From Pomphorhynchus laevis (Eukaryota > Acanthocephala > Palaeacanthocephala > Echinorhynchida > Pomphorhynchidae): a stretch of 64,000 bases of DNA. Under the pieces are notes generated by a model, which was not told the origin of the DNA, did no database searches, and was given only the letters and a program-made list of their open reading frames with translations. Positions 44,473 to 57,000 of this stretch are shown one piece after another (positions within the stretch are counted from its first letter, which is position 1; each line of letters begins with the position of its first letter). The stretch covers positions 62,001 to 126,000 of the forward strand of contig WNNJ02001491.1 of NCBI GenBank assembly GCA_012934845.2, read 5' to 3'. The position numbers and the translations under genes were made by a program.

Positions 44473-47400
44473 ATATTTTGTCAAAAGTTTTTGTTCTTAC
44501 TGACAGGCATACTTATAAAAGTAATTTAAATAATTAAAATCTATATTTAATTCAATTTTGAATTATAGTCGTGATTATCAGACATTAAATTAGTTTAATT
44601 CATTTCCATAACATATAAAAACATTGAACTATTCTAAAAATATATATCGCTCTCTTTCGATAAAGCATGCTTCGGAAAAATCATTGTTTCGATGTAAAGA
44701 TGCAATAGAAAATACTATTTTTACATTGTAAATGTGTTGCTTTATTCTCTCGTCTAATCATTAGCCAGTTTGTATAAATCCCAGCTATGGAACGTTTGAA
44801 TGGCTTACCAAAAGCACAATCATGTGCTTTGAATTTTGAATTTTCTGGTGATTTCGATTAGTTCCTCGAAATACCCAATAAATTTCTGCATTTTTATTTA
44901 AAAATATTGAAATAATTATTGGAATTATTTTAAAGGCAAGTCGTGCATTGTGTCAGCAAGCAACAAAGTAACGAATGAAAATCAACGTATAATTATAGTA
45001 AACGATATATTTTTGAAAATCAAATTATGCATTATGCTATCAAACCAAATAATGAATCCCGCTAAAGAAAAAGAAAGTGAAATGTATAATGAGTTGTACG
45101 TTCAACATTTATAATAATGAATATCGTTTAAAAAATAATGCTTAGAAGCGTGAATTAAGGTAAATTAAGTTATTTTCTCAACAGACAAGAGTAACAGGCA
45201 AAACCAAATAATAAAGAGAAACGAAGCATATAAAACATATCGAATAAATTTAAAGCAAATTAAAGGTCAATTTTAAATTATAATTGGGTTAATTGTATTG
45301 GACATTAAATTAGTTGATTTTAACGCATTACAGATGAAACCTTTGACTTTTCCAAAAATGCATTACTACATGTTGATAAAACAGATGCGTAGGAATAGTC
45401 AATTTCTCTTATTATAATTTCCTTTGTTTTAATAAATAGCTTATAAATAAGCTATTTATTATAAGTTATTTATAAGCTAAATAGCTTATAAATATTTATA
45501 AATAATAAATATTTCTTTTTTTCTATAAATAGCTTATAATTTTAATTGTTTAAATAATTAAAAACAAAAATAAAAACAGAATAATTCAAGAGAAATTATT
45601 CAAAAGAAATCATTCAAAAGAAATTTAGTGCAAAGTGTAAACTTTGCGTTTATTTCTCCACATAATATATTAAATAATTTAATTTATTTAAATTTAAAAA
45701 ATTTTAAAATTTTTTAATTTAAATCCTGATGATGATAGCAATTGACAATCAAAGTTCTCATGCTACAAAATAAAATTTATAAAATTAATCAATTAATTAA
45801 ATGCTATTTCGAAATCATAATCAGAAAAATAAAATTAGGATGACTAAAACAACGCATAGTCGAAAATTTGAAAAATATTTAAATTAAAGTAAGACCCGGT
45901 AATAATTTAAAGGTTCAAATTATCTTTGAAACAAATCATTTTTAATACAATTTCAAATTGATTTGGAAAAATTTTATTCTTCATTTTTTGATTAGCATGA
46001 GTATAGGGTAAAACATGTTATTATTTAAATTTAGGTGCAAAGTGTAAACTTTGCGTTTATTTCTCCACATAATATATTAAATAATTTAATTTATTTAAAT
46101 TTAAAACTAAAAGTCATAATCTAATCATACATTTTATTAAATTAAAATTTATTTTTTTAGAAAACAAAATATGAATAATCATAAATTTAGTTAAATTTAT
46201 TTCTATTCAGGATAAATTGTGAAATTGATCCTATTGACTATCAAAAATTCGATGTTTATATGAAATATTTTTTACTTCACTCTCTTCACTAATATATAAG
46301 AACAGAACCAATGAGTGAGCAATCTATTTATAACATACTCTTATAGTATAATCGAACATAAAATGTTCAATATTTATATTTATTTTGTATAAACGAATTA
46401 GCAAATGATCATGTATCCTGGAAACTTTTTTAAATTTCTATAAATCAATAGCTGTTTGTCGTTGATTGTCCTCGCTTTATGATTTGATATCTGAAAGCAA
46501 ACACGACACGCTTATTATCATCAGCGAGTATTTGCTCGCATTTAGTTTCTCAACACTATGGGTCGTAATTTCTAAATTTTCTAAGTATTTTCTTCAATCA
46601 TCATAAATCAATTAATTTAATTAATAAATGATTATAAATTAAATAATAATTAAATCAATCATTTAATAATAAATGAAAAAAGGAAAAAATATGGCTGCCT
46701 AGGATTCACAGACGTGGGCTGACAAATACTCATCTAACGGGTTTTCAGTGTATGTTGCTCCTGATTGACGAGATTTCAGTAACCACACAACATACTAATC
46801 AACGAATTAGCGTGACTCAGTTGTATGTAACCCATACATTATAGTATAATGTATGGGTATAACCCATACTCTTATAGTATAATCGAACATAAAATGTTCA
46901 ATATTTATATTGTTTAAAATTGATATCACGACTATATTTTTTTATCGGTTTCCGGTTTTACATTTCGATAATTTTACTAATTTATACATAAACCAATTAT
47001 TGGCTCCCAGTTCCTTTAAATCAATCAAGAATTAATAACAGAAGGTTTTAAAGTAAAAAATAACCGGGCTGAAATTCCAGTTCACATTAATATCTTATCC
47101 ATTTCGATCGTAGTCATGTTAGCTATGGACAAACAGTCAAGTTTCTCGTCATCGGATGCACTGTATAAACCTTAATTATAAAAATACTCAATTTATTAAA
47201 CGGAAACATTAATAAATATTTTAAGATATTCGAAACAACCTATAAAAATTCAACCTAAAATATTTAAAAAAGTAAAGTAGAAAGATATAATTTTTATTCT
47301 TAAATTTAAATGTTTAATTAAGTATTAAAGATAATGATGGAATTATATGATAATCATATAATGGATAACGATTTTCTAATAATCACAGAACCCCAAAAAA

Positions 47401-47839
47401 GTATCGTATCTAACTAATATTCTAATAGTTATCTACTTCGTTGCATTATTAATAGAATGATAATGTGATTGATTTTGATCGAAATATTTGGTTGTGAAAT
47501 ATTTATAATTATGATCTTTTATTTTTTGCAAAGGAATACTACGTTAATCTAAGTTATTGCAATGAACGTGAGATCCACCATCACCGTTCGCTGACATGAC
47601 TAAAGACGTGAATATTCTATTATCAATTGATGTAATTTTACTCTTAATTTTAAAATGTTCATGGCATTTGTATATGCAGATCATAAGCATCACGAATACA
47701 ATGGAGCAGCAAGAAATATTATAAATGTCGTTATTATTTAGACTTCACTTTTTACATCAATCAGCAGTCACATAATAGATATGGATATGTTTAAGCAGAC
47801 TGGAACAAATATGTATAAGCAGTTTTGAGCAATTTACAT
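44473..47839. other. AT-rich intergenic DNA with long direct repeats
   Basis: No gene was recognised. Two pairs of near-identical direct repeats are present: 45628-45699 with 46035-46106 (about 72 bp, GTGCAAAGTGTAAACTTTGC...) and 46334-46380 with 46865-46911 (about 47 bp, CATACTCTTATAGTATAATC...). A perfect palindrome with CCCATACATTATA arms lies at 46831-46857. A minus-strand acceptor-like TTTCAG near 46.49 kb could open a further, tiny SLC28 exon, but this is speculative. Confidence 0.5.
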
Positions 47840-48028
47840 TTAATTACCTGCCATTATGCCGTTCATAATATTCACCATTGCAGCACAGCACAGCGATTTG
47901 CCAATTTGCTTCCTAACTGTAGACATACGTTTCGGCGCTATTGCGGATAGTACACCAATCATCGAACTAAGCGAATTCATATTTGCGAACCCAGTTAGAG
48001 CACTTATAACAATTGCCAAGGACCGTTT
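47840..48028 (-). CDS. SLC28A-like: SLC28 probable last exon
   Basis: After TTTTAG| the frame KRSLAIVISALTGFANMNSL continues IGVLSAIAPKRMSTVRKQIG to NIMNGIMAGN and stop. This is the conserved C-terminal transmembrane region ('GFANFGS', 'APNRR'). Family members end shortly after the 'CIAG' equivalent, so the TAA at 47840 is a credible end. A GTAATT donor at 47847 leaves open one more short exon. Confidence 0.85.
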   Translation of the reverse strand, partial: KRSLAIVISALTGFANMNSLSSMIGVLSAIAPKRMSTVRKQIGKSLCCAAMVNIMNGIMAGN

Positions 48029-51000
48029 CTAAAACGAACGTAACCGTTTACAAAGCATTAATTTCAAAATATAAAGAAGAATTTGAAATTGTTTTACGAA
48101 AGTGTTAACGTGTATAATAATAAGATTTCCTTAATGAGTAAATTTACATTTAAAGAAGAAATGGTTAACATCAAAAAATGAAATAAAGCAAATTTGTGTT
48201 CGTTCAAGGATTATATACATATCTTCCTATCCATAGTAGGATAAGATCCCTCAAGTTCACACCGAGTCATTCTCCTATTTATATACTGAGGGTCAGCAAA
48301 ACACCTGGGTCTCAATCACGGGGCACGATTATCGGTAGTCTCGACATGGAATGCTTAATAAATCTTAGTATTTGCTTAGTAAGAGGTCCTCTAGAAAATG
48401 ACTAGTCCAGAAATGGCCCAGGTGCACAAAGGTACATCTGAACCTTATCTCTTAATGGTAGACAACGGACCCGTTTCAGGACCCATCTTGTTTTCTTAAG
48501 AACATTCTTAAATCTATACAAATCAAATCCAGCATCCCAGTTCACCGAAATTGTAAAACCCAGGTATCTCGCTCAATGTGTCAAGAAAAAGAGGAGTTGA
48601 TTCGTCATAATGGAGTGGAAGGCTGTGATTGTCAATCTATTTAATTTTTTCTTGTTGCAGGTGTGCGATGAAAGACAACCATCTAAGTCTTGGAAGGATT
48701 AAACATGATATTGGATTTGGCTAACTGCACTGCTAATCTTAAAAATAAATGACTAATTTTTGAGACAGCATAAATACACCTGCGTTCTGAAAACAAAGCG
48801 GTGGTATCATAAGCAAACACCACCAATTGTTGATTGCGCGCTATAAGTTTAAGAAGAATAAGTGATGCATTAAAGATTGGGGAGAGGAGAGCTATGATGT
48901 ACAAAAATAATTGGTTAGAACTGATGCGCATCATGGTCGTTTTGATATTAGAAGCGCTTGGTATACAACATTATTCAAACTGTTAACATTTCTCGCAGGA
49001 AACGCTAGGGATCTCTGAGAGAATATAATAATGGGAATGGAAAAACACGGTCAAATGCAGCGGAAACAACGAGAAAAACAGCCATAAATAAGTGATGATT
49101 GTTCTCCTAACAGAACAGATAAACTTCACCAACTTAGTGAATCAAGCACCACTAATATAACCATGAAAACTTGGTCAGATAAAATTTCGCCTAACCAAAT
49201 GATGGCGAATTTTACGAGCAAGCGTTTTTCGTAAATGGAAATGAATAAGTTTTGAATCGAAATTGCCCGCAGATCTTTAGGACACGTTACCAGATTCTAT
49301 TTGAATTCAATTCAAATTATTCAAATTATTCTTGCAACAATAATAGCAGCAATATCGAACAGTGAGGCTAACATCATTCTAATGTCGATTTTGTTTCTCT
49401 GACTGTCTGTCAAAAGCTAAATACTTTTAGTGGAGATTGGTGAATGGAATTTGGAGAGTCTTAGTGAGGGACTTCAGGAGCTCAAAATATAAGGAATTGA
49501 CAAATCTCTAATCCTGAAACAACACAAAAAGGAAATCGAGTCGTCTAAAAATCTATCAAAGCCTAAGGTACCAACCTAACCTGACGCATTCTGTTCCAAA
49601 ATGACAAATTTCTTTCTTGAATATCTTCCATAACGACAACTAGAAATGATTAAGAAGATCAACATAGGCCCTATTCCTAATAAGCTGTTGTTTGTAACTA
49701 GAACTTTAATATTATTTAGAGATAATTTATCTGAAGGAGTCAGAAAGATTGGAAATATGCAGAATTTAACTTGAACCTTGAGTCTTGTCGGTAGCTTGCG
49801 ACTGTTCAATACAAAATGCCTTAATCAACCACTTCTGATCAAACAGTAAAATGTATAGGAGTAAATTGGTAGATGTACAGTTTAAAGTGGAGCCGATGGT
49901 ACATGAACAAGGTATTCGTTCTTTGCTCTGCGGAGTGCGGCTTAGATCCAGCAACCAGTTATGTCGTTGGAGTCACCAAGTATCATGTTGTAATCTTTAT
50001 CAACTATTCGTCTAAGGAGATCATGATTCTTATGTATCTGCCCTAGTCCAATATAAATATTGGATAGACTGACCCGGTTACCATCATTACATGGTGTTAC
50101 AGCTAAACAAGACAGGCAGGAAAAAAGGAGTCTAGTAAGAAGGATAATTTTAGTGAGCATTTAACTAGAGTATCTATGCCTTGATATAAATATGAGTGAT
50201 GAGGGGTTATATATGGAGTATAGAGGGCGTTGATGTGATGTGGTAGACAACGAGTAATGTCCTGAGGGGTTCAAATTGATTTAGTTTCTTGAAGGACAAT
50301 GCCTTCAATATCCCGACCTTGCAGAAGACGAAAGGCAGAAGCATCTCCCGAATTCCCATAAGGGATGTTCAGTTAAAAAGGATCTTAAATACTTCCCATT
50401 GCGTTGGAATGCAAACAAGTAAGAACAACCTACTAGTTGGAGCCAACGTCAGGGTGTTTATCCAACCTTCATTGGCATGACCTACTTTGGTCCTGTCATC
50501 ATCTACACTCGTTTCGTCTTCGCTTTATGACTTACTGGAGATCATTTCCGCCATTCACTTGCCTCTTTTTAGATAATTTAACTTTCATTTTCTGATTATC
50601 ACTAGACGCAACACTCTTGTTAGAGATTGCTGTCGGTATGAGGACGGGTTAAGGAGTCACAATGACAACGGTAATTTTTGTTAGCATTGTTTCCATATTC
50701 TTTGCAAAATCAGTTAGTCTTTTCTCCAATAATGTGGATAACTCCTTGAATGACGATTGCGGAGGGTTAGATCAATTTTGCAAGATTCCCTCGAACAATT
50801 TGGGTCTAGAATTGTTTTGGTGCCTGCTTATGTAATCTTTGAAAAACTGACATTTCCCGAAGAATGCCGGGTGTTTTTGTCCGCGATTTCTGCAATACGG
50901 ATTAAGGTCATTAGGACATTTATCTTCCACGTGTTGACAGTCATTTCTCGTTGGACATCTAGGGAAGTTAGAAAATGCTGATGTTCAGTGCCCCCACTTG

Positions 51001-54000
51001 TGGCATTTTTGACTGTGGTAACTCGTAATCATTTGAAGATACGTGCCGGAAGACTATATACACTGACCATAAACTTCATTAATAAATGTATAGATAACAT
51101 AAATATAGCCGGACTTTTAAATAATTCTAAAAGTAAAGAAATAATAGGATCAGATTTAAGTAAATATATTCCTAAAATAAGATATAAACTCCTACCGCCA
51201 TTAGGACGAAAAATTTGTAATTATAATAAAGAATTAAAATCAATATGTAACGATAATATTAGAAACATGATGTAAATAGAATGCAATTGTAAAAGTTTTA
51301 GTTTTAATCAAATAAATGAACATATATATACCCATAATCTAGAATTAATTGAAAACAATGAATTAAGGAAAATGCTATCAAAAGGGTATAAATATAGATT
51401 AAATAATAACAACAATAGAAATAAAATTTACAATTCGTTATATAATGACTTAAATACTAATGAAAATAACAAACAATTATAAAAGCAAAGATCAAATTAA
51501 TAAAGATATGCATACAGAACTTACTTTGTCTTAATATGCAAAAAGCTTTATTATGACATACTTATGAAAGAAGTTAATTATAATGATTTAAATGTAAATG
51601 CAACGTATGAATATAGTGATTTAAATTTAAAAACAATTATTACAAGTCATTGTTCTATAATGGATAAAATGGCATAAAGATCTAATCAGATAATAAAACT
51701 ATACCTATGATATATTGGAATTATATTTGAATCCAAAATTACATAAAAATTCAATAAAATCATATGTAGTGCTTTCAAATTTACATTAAAACCGTTTTCT
51801 GTTTATATGAATAAAACTCAAAGTAATTAAAGCACACTTTAAAAATATTGTAGGATAATCGAAATTAATACTGGTATAAAACACTATTTCAGTATTAATT
51901 CTACAAAAGAATTTTTAGAACAACACAAAAGGAATAAATTTTCAAAATATAAATACATACGATTTTAGTACGCTTTATACAAATCTAGATTTAGTAGATA
52001 TTAAAGAAGCGTTAGTAAAATTAATTAATCCTTATATTCGGAAAAAGATATACATATATATGTTATAACAACTATAACGTCTATCTAACAAAAATAAAAT
52101 CATCAAGTAAATATAAATATATGGATAAAATTGAATTATTATACTCAAATATTTTGATATATCAATATTATTTAAAAGTAAGGATATATATATCCAGATA
52201 AGTAAAATATGTTCTAATCTGAGGTACTAGAAGCCTATTATAGCTGATTTATTTAAAAGTTTTATAAATGAATTTGTTCATAACTGTGCAAAAAAATCCA
52301 AACTATATAAAGATATGAAATATAGTTTTCAATATATTAGTGATACATGTGTATTATACTCTAATAATGTTTATTTAATGAACGAACAAATTTATCCAGG
52401 TAGTCTCATTCTTAATAAAACCAATATTAATGATAAAGAAGGTGTATATCTACATATGAGCATTAAATTAACATCAATTAAAAGTACTTTTAATTTATAT
52501 CGTAAAGATGACATATTTAAATCTACAATAAACATATTTGTGCATGAGCATTCATGCATGATATATAATATTAAATATAATACATTCAATAATGACATTT
52601 TATGAATTGCCATTATATGTAATAATATTGGTTTTCTTCAGAATCATTTAAATAATTTAATAGATTCATATTTTAAACAAGATTACTATAAAAAATACCA
52701 TCAAACAGAAAATAGTAAAATAGATAAATCAACACAATAATATTAAAAATAAATTTAAAATCATTAGCGGAAAATTTTTATGGATGGATAAACATTAATA
52801 TACTTTGTATTAGAATATAATACTAGATAATCAAATGCCATCATATGAAATACATCATTAGCATGCATTTGGCCCCGCTGCTATGTTGGGTAGAGGAATT
52901 AGGTGTTGAAACCTGATAACATAGCAGTTCCTCCTGATTAACTCTTATCATTATTCTGATGCAACGTCTGTTATTTATTAGTCAATTCATAAAAATGACT
53001 TTTATTTTAAATTTCAATTTTTTATTTTAACTTGATTTAAATTATAGAAAATCTAAAAACAATTATTTATTTTATTATTTAATTATTAAATTTTGATTTA
53101 GCATTATTATGTTTTGTTTATTTTATAATTATATTAAATACGTAGACTCAGTTAGCTGATTTGATTTGTCTCCATGAAGGGGTTATGATTGTTTCTTGCT
53201 TGACCCATGGTGCTGTCCATGGTTTCTACTAAATGCTACAGGTAGTAAAAACCCATAGATTTATTTAATGAATGTACGTCCTTGATGGTATAGAATCTTT
53301 CCAATTCCACCAGATAATCAGGTCCGTTTTAATGTTATATATTTTATTTATTACCATTTCGGACTTAACTTAAGTGGACTGCTTGCTCGGAGTACAATTT
53401 CCATGTGTAGGAATCACTAACGTCGTTTTTGGGTTCGCAACATGATAATTCAGACAAATGGTCCAAATATTTAAAATACAGCATCTTCAGATATATCATT
53501 CAACATTTAAGAAGTTGTCGATAAATTACCTTCCGTTAAAACATTAAAAGATGGGTTGTAATCAAATTCATAGTGCATTTTTAGTGCGACAATTTTCTAA
53601 GGATCCTTAAAGGTTTATTTGATAAAAGCGAAATCTGCTGAATAATTCATTTTTTTTCCAAATAAAAGGTCAGTTTCTTTATAATGATCAAGAACACTTC
53701 GATTCAAATAATTGTATCTTAAAAGTGTGTCGGAGCAATCGACCTGTTGTCATAAGTAGAGTCTAAGGTAATAATGGGTGTAAAATACATAATATGTTTA
53801 TCACTGTTTCTATATAAATGTTTCAGTATATGTACATTCCAACTAGGTTTCGATATATAGGTTAATGAACAAATTAAATTTATTGATCAAACTTTTTAAG
53901 GCGCATTCCGTGCATGCGGGCGGGAAACTACCAAATATTTAAGCTAACTGACTGTGCTATTCGATGCGTTGGTTCATAACTGTTGCGTTCACGAATTGCA

Positions 54001-57000
54001 ACTGATGACAAGTTTAACACAAAAGTCAAAACGTATTGTGATGTCTGAGCGAAGAGGACTCCGTCGGGCTGTCAGAATTCTTGAAATTTATGACTCTGGA
54101 AAATTCCAAGAATGCGTTTAACGATTGCTAGAAAGTTTCGCCTTCTGCAATCCCTTCGAAATCCATTGTACATTACATTCCATTTCAGGCATTGCAAGTA
54201 ATCGACGATTGACCACGCGATCGAGGTCGATCGCAATCGCCTTGTTGGTCACCTCTGATATATTGTGAATCTATATATGATAGATCAGATTTTAATAAAA
54301 AAAATTCGAGCCCATCTGGCTTACAGGTAAGCAGTAAAAGTATCTGTTACAACAAAATATTTAATACTAATTAAAATTATTTTTGAGAGAGGATAATAAG
54401 AATATATCTTTAATAAGTTAAAAACACTCTCTAAATATTACAATATTGTAATATAAATATTACATACGTGGAAAATCATGTGCTTCATTTCAGGATTTAC
54501 AAATTCCTCTATTCCACATATATACCGGTTTATATTTTGAGGTGGTAGATTTTCCCTTAATATTATTATTTTGGATAATTTCTGGAATGCGATGGCCTCA
54601 AAGAATAACAAATACAGCACAATGTAATACCCATTTAATATGTCGTCTTAATACTTCGCTAAAAATCGTTTTAATTCCGATGAGTCTTGATACTTCTTGC
54701 AAATCACGTTTCGGAACTCCCATAGCGTATGCGAACGGATAAAATGTGTAGGATAGTAATATCTAAACGGACTACGAATTAAAAAATCCGATATTCATGT
54801 TCTAACTTGAAACGATATGTTTTCCAAATTAATGAGTATGAACATATTCGAAATAATATCGTCAAGCCAATATAGCGTTGTGTTGATCACGAGAATGCAT
54901 ACGAACAATGTCGCACATATAGATAGTGACGAAACTGCTCCTTTTAGAAAAGCCTCAAAAGCACTAATGTTATTTGAGCTAAAATAAAATATTTAATATT
55001 AACATTTGTACCGTGTAAATATAAATAACTGTCCAATAAACAGATGTGCATCATACAATGAAATTAGAACTAAAATGTGAAGGTAATATTTTAAGTTAAA
55101 ATAATGAGAATTTTATTATTTATAAGATATATTTACATATATTTATATATGTCTTTTAACAAATATCGTGGATTAATGGCGAAATTCCTCTCAAGGTAAT
55201 AACTGCTGAAATTTCTAGAAACAATGATTTTGCCATGATTTGGGAAATTCCTGTTAGCTAGCATTTTATTTTCAAAAATGTCTTTATTACATGAAACATA
55301 TTCAAGGAGTTAAATTAAAAAGAATTTTGACGGTATGAAAAGTCCATTTAGTGGTCTTTACTTATCGTGCATCAGATCATTTTTATGTTTCTAGTATAAA
55401 CAGCATTAGATAAATGGAAGATCAAAAGACATTTATCTAATACCTTTTGCCCATAAGGCATTTATCATTTATATTAAAGTTCATTATCACGGGATCCTGT
55501 TGTATAAGTTAATTTAGTTTAGTAAAGCCCACAATCGCTTAGGAACCACAAACTGCGGTCAAGATAAAAGTGGCCACGAAATGATAATAAAGGAAAATAA
55601 CACAATGAACAAATGTAGACATTATGATTATACGTATTATTAGCCTATCGAGATCTTTAATATTATTTAAGTTTCTATCTAAATGAAATCAGCTTTAAAT
55701 CTACAGAAATAATATAAAAAATAATTATCTAAATTAAATCATATTCGATACGTGTCATATTCCATTAGTGCAACTTTATATTTAATTATAAGGCTGATGC
55801 TTATTTTTTAATTTGAAATTCACTGTTATATTTTAATTTTCCACTGTTACTGGGATCCTCGATCCCTTTAATCCCTTTCCCAATCTAAATTACAAATACA
55901 CACAAATCAGATCAGCTAACTAATCAGTCGACATATTCATCGTCAAATACAAAATTCCAGAACTTTTGAATGTGAGAAAGGTTCAAACGAGAAACCAATT
56001 GTAAATCATCTAATAATGATGTAACATGAAGATCTGTGTAGACTTAAACGTATCCTGAAGAGAGCTAGATGGGATCTTAAACGGGCTCAGCATCTGTCGT
56101 TGAAAAGGAAAACTCAGGTGCGCCTCTGGGGCACTTAGGCTATCTCGGGATTAGTCTTCTTTTTGAGAGGACCTCCACCAGAGCAAAGGCTAAGGTTTCT
56201 TAAGCTCCTCGTCTATCATTTACCCAGCATAGTCCGCGCCGATTGGATTCTTCGAGCGGTGAAAGACCCCGGGTGGTTCAGTCGGAAGGCGGCGTGATGG
56301 ATCGGTTGGGGGGGGGCTCAGATCCCCCTGGATTTGAGGCCATGAAGAAAGGGAAGACTGCAAGAAAGAAATGAATTGAAGTTATGGTTTCTGTCTTTAA
56401 CTGACACTTTTTAACTGACTGTTATGACTATTTTTGCATTTACGTTTTGTGATTTAATAAATTTATTATTATTAAGTTATTTCAACCAGCAGGTAATATC
56501 AGGCTATATCAACCAGCAGGTAACTAAACTGTCGGAAATCCGACAAATTAGATCTAAAAAGACCTGTGTGAAGTAAAGGACAATAAGTCGATTAAAAAGA
56601 GGAGCTGAGCATCAACAAAGAGGGATTACACATTTGAGAAGTATCATTAGTCAAACGATAACGAAAACTCTCTAAATTATTATTCAAAGAAATCATTGAT
56701 GAATCGATTAGTTGTTGAAAACCAGACCGAATATGTATTTTTGTTGATTAAGCAACAAAAATACATATTGGGGAAGACGGCAAGAAAGAAATGAATTAAA
56801 GTTGTGGTTTCTGTCTTTAACTGACTTTCTTTGACTGACTGTTATAACTATTTTTGCATTTATGTTTTGTGATTTAATAAAATCTTTATTAGTATCATAA
56901 AGGACTTCGATTGATACAAAGAGAAACAATAGTAATAGCATAAGAGTGAAAAATGATAAGGTACCGTTTAGCCATCAAGTCATTTTCACAGGACGAATAT

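Noticed and set aside
50289-50981. Plus-strand open frames in LINE-D
   Set aside because: The minus strand carries the CCHC-like knuckles and endonuclease remains; the plus frames are shadows.
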